Shown in pieces: positions 24,481 through 33,355 of a DNA stretch of 33,442 nucleotides. Location: contig DUNI01000110.1 in the NCBI GenBank assembly GCA_012839445.1, positions 1 to 33,442 on the forward strand, given 5' to 3'. The stretch comes from Bacillota bacterium (lineage in GTDB: Bacteria; Bacillota; DTU030; DUMP01). A model generated the notes under the pieces. It saw only the letters and a program-made list of their open reading frames with translations. It ran no database searches and had not been told where the DNA came from. Both the position numbers and the translations under genes were made by a program. The number at the start of each line of letters is the position of its first letter. Position 1 is the stretch's first letter.

Positions 24481-26203
24481 TACCCACGTCCTCCTTGCCC
24501 CGAGCTAGCTCAATCAGCTGGTGCAAAGTAGCCTTCGTCTCAGCCGTAGTCTCGCCCATGAGACTTGCTATCTCCTGCGCCGCTTTCATCTGCCTGGTGA
24601 TCACCTGTTCAGCACGTACCAAGGCTTCCTGCTTCATCTGTCGAGCTTCTTCTTTATCTCTTTCCAGGTTTGAAATGTCGTTAATGATACCTACAATCAA
24701 GCTGTAATCTTTTATCGGTAAAATGGTCTGTAAAGTTACGCGTTCACGATCCGGATAAACCACTCGTTTATCCACAATGGTTTCCTGTTCTTCCCAAGCC
24801 ATGGCAAAATTATTTGGATCAAAGAAATTACCCAGTGGTTGGCCTGTCACAGCATCGGCATCCAATGCAAACAGTTCCAAAGCCCGGGGGTTAACTTCTT
24901 GCACAATCAGGTTAGAATCAGTAACAATTACTGCACTGGAAGTGGAATTTACAATGGCAACTGCCAAAGATGAAATCTTCGATTTCATGTAGGGGATACA
25001 CATTTCCTCTTCAGCCCATCCTTGGTAAACAGCATATGCCTTTTCACGGCAAGAATCATAACCACAACCACCGCAGTTAGCCTCATCGGCCGGACGGGTT
25101 TTCCCGGTTCGAGCTAAAATAGCGGCAATGTCTTCAGGTGTGGGTTCTGGCAATTTCTGGCGCCGATCATGAAAGCTTCGTGTTAGCTGCAAACCCCTGA
25201 ACATCTCTTCAGGGAGCTCACATGAAGTTTTACCCTTGTTAGCACGATCAAAATATGCTTCCACCTTTAAACGGTTAGCTGCAGCACTCGTTCCTTGAGG
25301 CATGGCTGGGCCACCCACACAGCCACCGCTACAAACCATAGCTTCAATAAATCGCGGATTAATAGACCCGGCAGCTAGATCGTCGAAAGTGGCCAAACAT
25401 TCGTCTAAACCGTTCACCGCCAGAACACGACTACCCAAGTCTCTGGCAATACCTGCTGCCTGCAAAACTCCGCCTTCCACCGGAAAGGATCGTGCCGACA
25501 AGCTCCCGCCACCATACAACCTATTGTGGTTGCTCACGGTCATAGGTGCTATAGCTGCCTCTTCAAACCATTTTTCAAGTTCCGGAAAGGTGATAACTGC
25601 ATCTACAATGCCGGCAACTTCGCGCCTTCTTACCTCATCGATCTTAGCTATACAAGGCCCTACAAACACCACCTTGGTATCAGATCCATACCTTTTCTTA
25701 AGCATTAGGCCGTGGGTAGCCATGGGAGAAAAGCTGGGAGCCAGGTAAGGAATTAGGGCCGGATAATGTTTCTCAATTAAGTTCACCACTGCCGGACAGC
25801 AGGCTGAAATAAGCGGCTCTTTTCGACCTTCCAGCAACTCTTTGTATTCCCGGGCCACCACCTGGGCTCCTACGGCCGTCTCCTCAACCCAGCTAAATCC
25901 AAGAGCCCGAACCATAGATCCAAACGAATCCACCACCTGGCGCGGAAAAGCGGCAGGAAAGGACGGTGCAACACTCAGAGCTACTTTGCGCCCTTCGGCC
26001 AAAAAGTCCTTGGCACGCAGTAAATCACTATGAATCACTTTTGCCTGTTGGGGGCAAACCAATGTGCAACAACCACAGGCAATGCAACGCTCATCGATAA
26101 TATGTGCTTGGCCCAACCGAAACGAAATAGCCTTTACCGGGCAATGGCGTAGACAGCGGTGACAATCCTGGCAATCTGCCACTCGGGTGGTGATTACACT
26201 CAT
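24464..26203 (-). CDS. Sensory [FeFe]-hydrogenase homologue with PAS domain
   Basis: About 579 residues. Two 4Fe-4S ferredoxin motifs (cysteines 11, 14, 17, 21 and 40, 43, 46, 50) lead into an H-cluster domain. Its three motifs are ISACCPAVVN, VGPCIAKIDE and EAMVCSGGCVGGPAMP, diverged from catalytic TSCCPxW, MPCxxKxxE and MACxxGC but keeping the cluster cysteines. Next come a further Fe-S motif (CGGCGYDSC...C), a PAS domain (~420-520) and a C-terminal coiled coil. This resembles the sensory group C [FeFe] hydrogenases linked to phosphatases. ATG 26203 overlaps the upstream stop as ATGA, with AAGGAG 9 bases before it. Confidence 0.93.
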   Translation of the reverse strand: MSVITTRVADCQDCHRCLRHCPVKAISFRLGQAHIIDERCIACGCCTLVCPQQAKVIHSDLLRAKDFLAEGRKVALSVAPSFPAAFPRQVVDSFGSMVRALGFSWVEETAVGAQVVAREYKELLEGRKEPLISACCPAVVNLIEKHYPALIPYLAPSFSPMATHGLMLKKRYGSDTKVVFVGPCIAKIDEVRRREVAGIVDAVITFPELEKWFEEAAIAPMTVSNHNRLYGGGSLSARSFPVEGGVLQAAGIARDLGSRVLAVNGLDECLATFDDLAAGSINPRFIEAMVCSGGCVGGPAMPQGTSAAANRLKVEAYFDRANKGKTSCELPEEMFRGLQLTRSFHDRRQKLPEPTPEDIAAILARTGKTRPADEANCGGCGYDSCREKAYAVYQGWAEEEMCIPYMKSKISSLAVAIVNSTSSAVIVTDSNLIVQEVNPRALELFALDADAVTGQPLGNFFDPNNFAMAWEEQETIVDKRVVYPDRERVTLQTILPIKDYSLIVGIINDISNLERDKEEARQMKQEALVRAEQVITRQMKAAQEIASLMGETTAETKATLHQLIELARGKEDVGNAIGS

Positions 26204-26451
26204 GGCCGACATCTCCTTAGAATCTTTTCTTGAAACAACTGAAAGACACCATCGCGCTGCACACCGGTAACCAGCTCATCGCCAATACGTACTACTACCC
26301 CTTTAGTACATTGTTCCTGACAGAAAGATCCTTCCAAGTATACCTGATCTTCTAAACCATAGGTAGCAATGAGATCTTGGAGAATCCTGATGACATCAGC
26401 CGAACCCTTCAAATGACATGCGCTCCCCACACAAACAGCTACCCGCAACAT
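26200..26451 (-). CDS. Thioredoxin-like 2Fe-2S ferredoxin
   Basis: 83 residues from ATG 26451, which has GGGGGC 8 bases upstream; the longer open frame adds 23 residues without ribosome binding site support. Cysteines in VAVCVGSACHLKG and FCQEQC match the 2Fe-2S thioredoxin-like fold of NuoE/HydC-type subunits. It probably passes electrons to or from the downstream sensory hydrogenase homologue, whose ATG overlaps its stop. First gene of a three-gene operon. Confidence 0.9.
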   Translation of the reverse strand: MLRVAVCVGSACHLKGSADVIRILQDLIATYGLEDQVYLEGSFCQEQCTKGVVVRIGDELVTGVQRDGVFQLFQEKILRRCRP

Positions 26452-26564
26452 TAGCACAGCCCCCAAGTTTGTCATTTCTATCACAATGCTAACACGATTG
26501 CAACACTTTGTAAAGCTCAAGTAGCAGTGAATTGGTAAGCCATTTTACTCTTTAATGGCATTAT

Positions 26565-26591
26565 AAAGAAAAGCCGGCTATGATAGCCGGT
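26565..26591. terminator. Terminator after livF
   Basis: AGCCGGCTA and TAGCCGGT (26572-26580 with 26584-26591) form a stem with a 3-base loop. On the minus strand it is followed by a T-rich tract (26565-26572). Confidence 0.85.
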
Positions 26592-26623
26592 CTTTGTTGT
26601 TACTCTCATGTTCCAATTTGATC

Positions 26624-27337
26624 CTAGCTCTCACCCAAATAGACCTTGCGTACGCGGTCGTCGGCCAGAAGCTCCTGACCGGTTCCGGAAAGAGCCACAC
26701 ACCCCGTTTCCAATACATAGCCGTAGTCAGCTAACTCCAAAGCTGCCTTAGCGTTTTGTTCAATAAGCAAAATTGTCATGCCTTCATTATTTATGCGATG
26801 AATAATGTTAAAAATATCCTGAACTAGTACTGGAGCCAATCCCAAGGACGGTTCATCCATCATCAGCAGCCGGGGTCTGGACATCAAGGCTCGACCCACA
26901 GCCAACATCTGTTGTTCTCCTCCGGATAAGGTGCCTGCCAGCTGATCTCGCCGCTCTTTTAACCGAGGAAACAGTGTGTTTACCCGCTCCATGTCTTCTT
27001 CGATTGCTTTATGATCATGACGAGCATAAGCACCCAAAACTAAGTTCTCGTGTACTGTAAGATCGGGGAAAACCCGCCGTCCCTCCGGAACCATGGTAAT
27101 ACCCTTCTTAATAATAGCGGTAGTTTTCTGCCCTACCAAACTCTCCCCACAAAAACTGATTTCCCCGTTTGAAGGCTTGACCAAGCCGCAGACAGTCCTT
27201 AAAGTAGTACTCTTACCGGCACCGTTGGCTCCAATTAGAGTTACAATCCTCCCTTCCGGCACCGATAAGTTGATCCCTTTCAAGGCGTGAATGCCACCGT
27301 AATGAACATTCAAATCCCTAATTTTAAGCATCGGCAC
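26624..27337 (-). CDS. livF: Branched-chain amino acid ABC transporter ATPase LivF
   Basis: 237 residues. Walker A GANGAGKST, signature LSGGEQQ, Walker B LLMMDEPSLGLAP, H-loop IEQN. It overlaps livG by 14 bases, last gene of the livKHMGF operon. With LivG it powers import of the substrate bound by LivK. Confidence 0.96.
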   Translation of the reverse strand: MPMLKIRDLNVHYGGIHALKGINLSVPEGRIVTLIGANGAGKSTTLRTVCGLVKPSNGEISFCGESLVGQKTTAIIKKGITMVPEGRRVFPDLTVHENLVLGAYARHDHKAIEEDMERVNTLFPRLKERRDQLAGTLSGGEQQMLAVGRALMSRPRLLMMDEPSLGLAPVLVQDIFNIIHRINNEGMTILLIEQNAKAALELADYGYVLETGCVALSGTGQELLADDRVRKVYLGES

Positions 27338-28094
27338 TCACCCCCAAATAAGCAGTAATCACCTTGCTATCGCGCTGAATGACAGCCGGCGGGCCCTCGG
27401 CAATGGTTTGGCCATAATCTAACACAATGATACGTTCACAAATGCCCATCACTACCCGCATCTGGTGTTCAATAAGCAAAATAGTAAGCCCAAATTCCCG
27501 ACGAATGCGCTGGATAAAATCCATTAAGTCCACTGTCTCAGCCGGATTCATCCCTGCCGCCGGTTCATCCAAAAGGAGTACCTTGGGCTCGGTAGCCAGC
27601 GCCCGTGCAATCTCCAACCGGCGTTGCTGGCCGTAAGGAAGGGAAGTTGCCTGTTCGTTAGCTACTGCCTCTAACTCCACTGCGGCCAACAGTTCTAGGG
27701 CCCGCTCGTGCATTTTAGCTTCTTGGCCCCAGTAACGGCCCAGGCCAAGGACCGCCTCCAAAGGCGATGCTCCTAAACGTAAATGTTGTGCTACCAGCAC
27801 GTTGTCAAGCACTGTTAGCGACCCAAATAACCTGATGTTTTGAAACGTGCGGGCGATACCCCTTTTAGTAATTACATCCGGTCGAAAACCGGTGATATCC
27901 TCATCGGCTAAATATACCTTGCCAGCTGTAGGCCTATAGACCCCGGTAATTATGTTAAACACTGTAGTCTTGCCGGCCCCGTTGGGACCGATCAACCCCA
28001 CCAGTTCTCCCTTTTCCAGATTCAAGTTAAAACTATTTACTGCCGTTAAACCGCCGAAGCGCATAGTTACCTCTTTAAGATCTAGCAGTGCCAT
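27324..28094 (-). CDS. livG: Branched-chain amino acid ABC transporter ATPase LivG
   Basis: 256 residues. Walker A GPNGAGKTT, signature region LPYGQQRRLEIARALA (the YGQQ form usual for LivG), Walker B LLLDEPAAGMNP, H-loop LIEHQM. The LivG-specific insertion after the Walker A half (ITGFRPDVITKRGIARTFQN) is present. Its ATG overlaps the livM stop by one base (TAATG). Confidence 0.96.
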   Translation of the reverse strand: MALLDLKEVTMRFGGLTAVNSFNLNLEKGELVGLIGPNGAGKTTVFNIITGVYRPTAGKVYLADEDITGFRPDVITKRGIARTFQNIRLFGSLTVLDNVLVAQHLRLGASPLEAVLGLGRYWGQEAKMHERALELLAAVELEAVANEQATSLPYGQQRRLEIARALATEPKVLLLDEPAAGMNPAETVDLMDFIQRIRREFGLTILLIEHQMRVVMGICERIIVLDYGQTIAEGPPAVIQRDSKVITAYLGVSADA

Positions 28095-29161
28095 TATTGG
28101 GTCACCCCCTGTTTGGTCTGCCGGCGGCTATGGAGCAAGTCCCAGGAAAATTCCTTGTCTCCCATCAAACCGCGGTTATAAAACAGCGTGACCACAATAA
28201 GAAGCAGCGAAAACACTACCATACGCATGCCAGGGATGCCCGGCAAATGGATAGCTCCCAAAGTCAACGGAGATTCCACAAAACGCAAAATTTCCATTAG
28301 AGCAGTGACTATTGTAGCCGCAATAACTGTGCCGGTGATAGATCCCATGCCACCTAGAACCACCATCAGAAGTATCTGGAACGTAAGCGGCAGTTTGTAC
28401 ATCGCCGGGTCAATGCTGCCAATCAGACTGGCCTGTAACCCACCGCCAACCCCGGCCAAGAAAGCAGCCAGCACAAAGGCTAACATTTTGTGATAAAAGA
28501 CATTTATGCCCATGGCTTCCGCCGCTATCTCATCTTCACGGATAGCTTTTAGTGCCCGGCCATAACTGGAGTTTACCAAGCGAACCATAAGAAGAACTGT
28601 CAGGGCTGCATAGGCTGCCGTCCACCATAAATTGGTGTGACCGGGAATACTCTTTAGCCCCAGTGCACCGTTGGTGAGACCTTTAACATTGACGATAACA
28701 ACACGAATAATCTCGGCAAAACCAAGTGTGGCAATAGCTAAATAATCACCTTTAAGCCGCAGCACCGGTGCCCCAACTAACAAACCAAACAACGCTGCCA
28801 ATAATCCGGCCATAATGATTCCCACTAAGAACGGTACCTGGATCTTATCTAACGGAGCCACCAGCGGTACCATGAAGAAGTTCATTTGCTTGGCAGCCGG
28901 CGACATAACAAGTAGAGCCACCGTATAGGCTCCCACCGCCATAAAACCGGCATGGCCCAGGGAAAATTGCCCCGTAAAACCATTAACCAAGTTAAGGGCC
29001 AATCCTAAGCCTATGTTGATGGCACACAAATTCATGATCCGTACCGTGTACGGATTCCAAGGCGACACCAACCCAAACAAGCCCGTTTGAGCCCAAGCTA
29101 ATACCACTGCCAGCACCAGCACAGCTATTAAGGTATACAACAGATTATTGTTTCTATCCAT
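28094..29161 (-). CDS. livM: Branched-chain amino acid ABC transporter permease LivM
   Basis: About 355 residues with 8-10 hydrophobic segments. Family motifs: NLVNGFTGQFSLGHAGFMAVGAYT and the coupling-region LRLKGDYLAIATLGFAEIIR, then the EAA-like AIREDEIAAEAMGIN. ATG 29161 is preferred with AAGGTG 5 bases upstream; a GTG at 29167 overlaps the livH stop. It forms the inner-membrane channel with LivH. Confidence 0.96.
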   Translation of the reverse strand: MDRNNNLLYTLIAVLVLAVVLAWAQTGLFGLVSPWNPYTVRIMNLCAINIGLGLALNLVNGFTGQFSLGHAGFMAVGAYTVALLVMSPAAKQMNFFMVPLVAPLDKIQVPFLVGIIMAGLLAALFGLLVGAPVLRLKGDYLAIATLGFAEIIRVVIVNVKGLTNGALGLKSIPGHTNLWWTAAYAALTVLLMVRLVNSSYGRALKAIREDEIAAEAMGINVFYHKMLAFVLAAFLAGVGGGLQASLIGSIDPAMYKLPLTFQILLMVVLGGMGSITGTVIAATIVTALMEILRFVESPLTLGAIHLPGIPGMRMVVFSLLLIVVTLFYNRGLMGDKEFSWDLLHSRRQTKQGVTQ

Positions 29162-29163
29162 AG

Positions 29164-30057
29164 TCACACCTTCTCTGCCACCCGCTCACCCAAAAGGCCT
29201 GTGGGACGGATGAGCAAAGTTAAAATCAAGAGTACGAAAGCAAAAGCATCCCGGTAGCCGGCCAGATCAGGGAAAAAAGCTACCAGCAAAATCTCACCTA
29301 CACCCAAAACAAAACCGCCGGCCACAGCACCGCTAATATTGCCAATCCCACCGATAACTGCAGCGATAAAGCACTTCAGTCCAGGCATAGCCCCCATGAG
29401 AGGATTGATTTGCGGAAACTTGAGTCCCCACATAAGTCCCCCCACAGCTGCTAGACTGGATCCCACCACAAAAGTAAAAGAAATTACTTGGTCCACATCA
29501 ATGGCCATCAGACGGGCCGTATCCAAATCGCGGGCTACAGCCCGCATAGCCATGCCTATACGTGTACGATAAAGCAAATGCATCAGTATCATCAACAAAG
29601 CAACTGTTACCAACGGAATAAACCAAACCAGATTAGGCACTGCCGTCTCACCAATGTGATTGATAGTAGCAAAAAACGGAGGAACATAGAAAGCCTTGGA
29701 GCGACCGCCAAATACTACCAACCCTAAATTTTGCAACAAAAAAGACACACCGATAGCAGATATAAGAACCGTAATACGTGGGGCATCCCGTAAAGGTCGG
29801 TAAGCCACGCGCTCAATAGTAACTCCCATCACTGTGGTTAGTATCACCGCCAGTATGAACACCAGCGGCCACGGCAAGCTAAATAAGAGCATGCCGTAAA
29901 AAGCCATATAGGTAGCTACCATCAGTAAATCACCATGGGCAAAATTCACTAACCGGATAATACCGTAAACCATGGTGTATCCAATAGCTATCAGTGCGTA
30001 TAGGCTGCCCAAAGATATACCGTTGGCCAGATGCTGCAAAAACTCAGTTAATGTCAT
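29164..30057 (-). CDS. livH: Branched-chain amino acid ABC transporter permease LivH
   Basis: About 297 residues with 8 hydrophobic segments. The N-terminus has NGISLGSLYALIAIGYTMVY and NFAHGDLLM, both LivH signatures. The EAA-like loop is MRAVARDLDTARLMAID. ATG 30057 has GAGG 7 bases before it. It lies 66 bases after livK, a gap with no terminator hairpin. Confidence 0.96.
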   Translation of the reverse strand: MTLTEFLQHLANGISLGSLYALIAIGYTMVYGIIRLVNFAHGDLLMVATYMAFYGMLLFSLPWPLVFILAVILTTVMGVTIERVAYRPLRDAPRITVLISAIGVSFLLQNLGLVVFGGRSKAFYVPPFFATINHIGETAVPNLVWFIPLVTVALLMILMHLLYRTRIGMAMRAVARDLDTARLMAIDVDQVISFTFVVGSSLAAVGGLMWGLKFPQINPLMGAMPGLKCFIAAVIGGIGNISGAVAGGFVLGVGEILLVAFFPDLAGYRDAFAFVLLILTLLIRPTGLLGERVAEKV

Positions 30058-30123
30058 GGTCATGCCTCACTTCATAAACGTCAAGGACAGCAGGGGCATA
30101 GCCCGCGCTGTCCCCGCCTGACT

Positions 30124-31302
30124 TTAATTTGGTTCCACTGTGGTCAGATACTTAAACGCTCCGTCTTGTACCTGCAGGATAACAGCGCTCTTGGTGGCAT
30201 CACCATTTTCATCCAGAGTGATGGTACCGGTAACACCCTTGAAATCTGCCGTCTTAGCCAATGCATCGCGAATAGCCGTCGGTTCATAGGAGTCAGCCCG
30301 TTCAATGGCATCTAGAATAACCATGTAGGCGTCATAACCTAAAGCTGCAAACGCATTCGGTTCTGCATTGTATTTGTCCTTATAGGCATCAACAAATTCT
30401 TTAGCAGCTTCTGTGGGAGCAGCATCTACACTGTAGTGAGTAGATAAAGCGACACCTTCTACGTCTTTATCACCAATATTAATAAACTCCGGAGCTTCCC
30501 AGGTATCCCCGCCCATAAATGGAGCATCAATACCGAGACCCCGTGCCTGTTTGATCATGAGAGCACCGTCGTTGTAAGGTCCAGGAGCAAAAATAACATC
30601 AGGATTTAGTTTCTTGATACTGGTCAATTGAGCCGTAAAGTCTTGGTCGCCCTGCTGATAATCCAGCTCGGCCAAAACTGCTTCATCGTCACCGGTAAGT
30701 TTAATAAACGCTTCCTTAAAGTAGTTATTTAGACCCACCGAATAAGCATCGGCCACATTACGGACTATTACCGCCGTCTTGGCTCCCAGGTCCTCGTAAG
30801 CATATTGGGCCATAACACTGCCCTGGAAGGGGTCAATAAAGCAAACCCTAAAGTAATACGGATTATCCTTAGTCACTAACGGATTCGTGGGAGAGCACCC
30901 CACTGCCGGTATCTTCTCTTCCATAACAGTAGGCCCGGCAGCCATGGACAACGAGCTACCGTAACTGCCGATGATAGCTACTACCTTTTCTTTTTCGATT
31001 AAGCGGATCACAGCGTTGGCCGCCTCATTCTTGTCCGTCTTGTTGTCCACCAGAACCAGTTCCACTTTCTTCCCTAATACCTCGTCATGAAGATTATTGG
31101 CTAACTCAATGCCTTCCCAAGTCATCTGCCCGCCGGCAGCCGAATCGCCGGTCATAGGTTCAAACACACCGATCCGAATAACATCGCCTTCGGCCTCTGA
31201 ATCAGCCGGTCCTTCTTCTGCTGGCTTTGGTGCACAACCGGCAGTAAGTACTAACAACCCAATTAAGGCAAGTGTCAATAAACGCACTTTCTTATTTCCC
31301 AT
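30124..31302 (-). CDS. livK: Branched-chain amino acid-type substrate-binding lipoprotein
   Basis: About 392 residues. A lipoprotein signal peptide ends in the lipobox LTAGC, with the lipidated cysteine at residue 23, followed by an acidic linker. The periplasmic-binding-protein type I fold starts IRIGVFEPMTGDSAAGGQ. The ligand is not predictable from sequence: this family binds leucine/isoleucine/valine, but also amides, urea and other compounds. GGAGG lies 9 bases before ATG 31302. First gene of livKHMGF, preceded by a ~200-base leader with a possible promoter and palindromes. Confidence 0.95.
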   Translation of the reverse strand: MGNKKVRLLTLALIGLLVLTAGCAPKPAEEGPADSEAEGDVIRIGVFEPMTGDSAAGGQMTWEGIELANNLHDEVLGKKVELVLVDNKTDKNEAANAVIRLIEKEKVVAIIGSYGSSLSMAAGPTVMEEKIPAVGCSPTNPLVTKDNPYYFRVCFIDPFQGSVMAQYAYEDLGAKTAVIVRNVADAYSVGLNNYFKEAFIKLTGDDEAVLAELDYQQGDQDFTAQLTSIKKLNPDVIFAPGPYNDGALMIKQARGLGIDAPFMGGDTWEAPEFINIGDKDVEGVALSTHYSVDAAPTEAAKEFVDAYKDKYNAEPNAFAALGYDAYMVILDAIERADSYEPTAIRDALAKTADFKGVTGTITLDENGDATKSAVILQVQDGAFKYLTTVEPN

Positions 31303-31392
31303 CACTCTTTTCCTCCCTTTACCAATAGTCCGGATATTGTCCTCCTACCAAACCCTAGCGAAAGCCCACCCACCCTCCTTCCGTTGCCTGTA

Positions 31393-31451
31393 CGTGTACA
31401 AGTGTTCATGTGACATGGACATGACTATATATTTAGACATCAAAGCTCCAA
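31393..31451 (-). promoter_or_regulatory. Possible livK promoter with palindromic cluster
   Basis: TTGGAG (31446-31451), 16 bases, TATAGT (31424-31429) on the minus strand. Immediately downstream are three CATG units (31407, 31414, 31420) and a CATGT/ACATG dyad, then TACGTGTACA. The arrangement could be an operator overlapping the transcription start; the -35 is weak. Confidence 0.4.
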
Positions 31452-31509
31452 TTCCTGCTTCAGAAGGAACAAAGACTCAAAAAACATTTATTCAGTTACA
31501 AAAGCATAA

Positions 31510-31554
31510 AAAAGTAGCCTGCTGAATCTTTCTAGGATCCAGCAGGCTACTTTT
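31510..31554. terminator. Bidirectional terminator between the amidase gene and livK
   Basis: AAAAGTAGCCTGCTG (31510-31524) pairs with CAGCAGGCTACTTTT (31540-31554), a perfect 15-bp stem with a 15-base loop. On the minus strand it is followed by a T-rich tract. It ends the dctM-amidase transcript. Confidence 0.9.
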
Positions 31555-31622
31555 CAATCTGCCTAAGCTGCTTCTTTGGGGATTATAAAAAATGCAGACT
31601 AACAGTCCTCTTGTTCTACTTG

Positions 31623-32450
31623 TTACTTGAAATCGGCGTACAACTCACGACGAATATGGGTAAGTGCCGGTACATTTGTACGAACGCGCTCCAATTCAGC
31701 CGCACGGATTCTAGCCATAGCCCAACCCACACCTTCACCTGCACGGGCAATAACCGTGCCCCAAGGATCGATAATCATGGAATTACCAAAACAACTTTGT
31801 TCTTCCGGGTGCTTCCCAAATTGCCCCGGTGCTAAAACATAGGCTTGGTTTTCGATAGCCCGAGCTCGAAGAAGTACTTCCCAATGATCCTTGCCGGTAT
31901 ACAAAGTGAAAGCTGCTGGAATTGCAATAATGTCGGCTCCTTTAAACATTAAGGATCTATAAAGCTCAGGAAATCTCAAATCATAGCAAATGGACAATCC
32001 AATCTTACCCAGAGCAGTCTCTGCCACAACAGGTTCTTTTCCTGCTTCGATAGAAGCCGATTCTCTAGCATCAACCCTACCTGGTATTACCACATCGAAT
32101 AAATGTATTTTGTGGTACTTAGCTACAATTTCACCCTGCGGATTTATAACAAATGATGTGTTGTAGCACCTATCTTCCGGCCCCACCTCAAGAATGCTGC
32201 CACCGTGAATCCATATATTGTGCTTCACGGCTCTATCAGCCAAAGCCTTTGTTGTAGGTCCAGGAATCTCTTCTGCAGCTTGCTTCTTAAGTTCTGCTCT
32301 ACCCAAGAAATTAAAGTACTCTGGAAGAGCTACTAAATCCGCTCCGGCTGAAGCAGCTTCGTCTATTAGTTGTAGTGCCGTAGATAGATTAGCTTCCTTG
32401 TCTTCTTGTGTGTTCATCTGCAAAACAGCTACCTGGCAATCTTTAATCAA
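31623..32450 (-). CDS. Nitrilase-superfamily amidase (Nit/omega-amidase-like)
   Basis: About 275 residues from TTG 32450, which has AAGGGGG 9 bases upstream; a longer frame lacks such a site. The catalytic triad is visible: Glu in ALPEYFNFLG, Lys in AKYHKIHLFDV and Cys in LSICYDLRFPELYR. The stretch HLFDVVIPGRVDARESASI is typical of the Nit1/Nit2 branch (deaminated glutathione or omega-amidases). Cytosolic, hydrolysing a small amide to a carboxylate and ammonia. It lies 40 bases after dctM and before a terminator, so it probably acts on the compound the TRAP transporter imports. Substrate not predictable. Confidence 0.93.
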   Translation of the reverse strand: MIKDCQVAVLQMNTQEDKEANLSTALQLIDEAASAGADLVALPEYFNFLGRAELKKQAAEEIPGPTTKALADRAVKHNIWIHGGSILEVGPEDRCYNTSFVINPQGEIVAKYHKIHLFDVVIPGRVDARESASIEAGKEPVVAETALGKIGLSICYDLRFPELYRSLMFKGADIIAIPAAFTLYTGKDHWEVLLRARAIENQAYVLAPGQFGKHPEEQSCFGNSMIIDPWGTVIARAGEGVGWAMARIRAAELERVRTNVPALTHIRRELYADFK

Positions 32451-32489
32451 TTTTGTAATCCCCCTTACTAATAACAAATGGGTATACCC

Positions 32490-33355
32490 TTAACCAAACA
32501 GAAGATTCGGCAACCATAAGGTTATAGCAGGTACATAAGTTAAAATAAACAAAGCCAGTAACAATGCTCCATAGAAAGGCAACACCGCTTGGATCGTTTC
32601 CTCAAAAGTAAGATTAGAAATGGTAGTCATTACATAAAGTCCCAACCCTACTGGAGGTGTAAGCATACCCAGCAGCGTACCTATTGTCATTACAACGCCA
32701 AAGTGAACTTGGTCTACGCCAACTTGATTGAGAATAGGTATTAAGATTGGTAAGAGAAACATTTTAATTGGAATACCTTCCATGACACAACCTAGGGCTA
32801 AAACAATGACATTTATTAGGAACAGTAAGAGGTATTTATTGGTGGTGATACTTAAAAGACCGGCACTAACTAAAGCAGGCAATCTTTCAACAGAAACTAT
32901 CCATCCCATAATCGAGCCTGTACCCACAAGAAACATGATCAATGCTGTGGAGAGTACGGAATCCCGGATTATTTGAGGTAAATCCTTTAGCCTTAAGTCT
33001 TTGTAAACAAACCCGACAATAGTGCAATACGTAACCGCTACAATGCCTGTTTCCGTAGGAGTAACAACTCCGCTTAGCATTCCCACTAGAATGATCACAG
33101 GAGCCAAGACGGCTAGATAACTATTCTTAAAGGACTTGACTAATCTAGCAAAGCTAAAGCGTTCCGGAGCTGGACATTTTACTTTCCCTGTTACTGCAAC
33201 TCGGTAGCAGTAAAACATTAGCAAAAAAGCGATAAATAAGCCTGGAATTATTCCAGCCGCAAACAATTTGGCTGTCGATACACCGGAAAGATAAGAGTGC
33301 AATATGAAAGGCACACTGGGAGGAATAATAGGGCCAATTATCGATGAAGCCAGTG
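32490..33355 (-). CDS. dctM: TRAP transporter large permease DctM, 5' part missing
   Basis: C-terminal portion (about 288 codons) of the 12-helix permease of a tripartite ATP-independent periplasmic transporter. It runs from SSIIGPIIPPSVPFIL through several hydrophobic segments to the end LPNLLFG. The SIIGPIIPPS motif is a DctM hallmark. The frame stays open to 33355, where the turn-around of the right-end inverted repeat begins, so the true start is outside the window. The small permease (dctQ) and binding protein (dctP) would be expected upstream. TRAP systems import organic acids and related anions using ion gradients. Confidence 0.93.
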
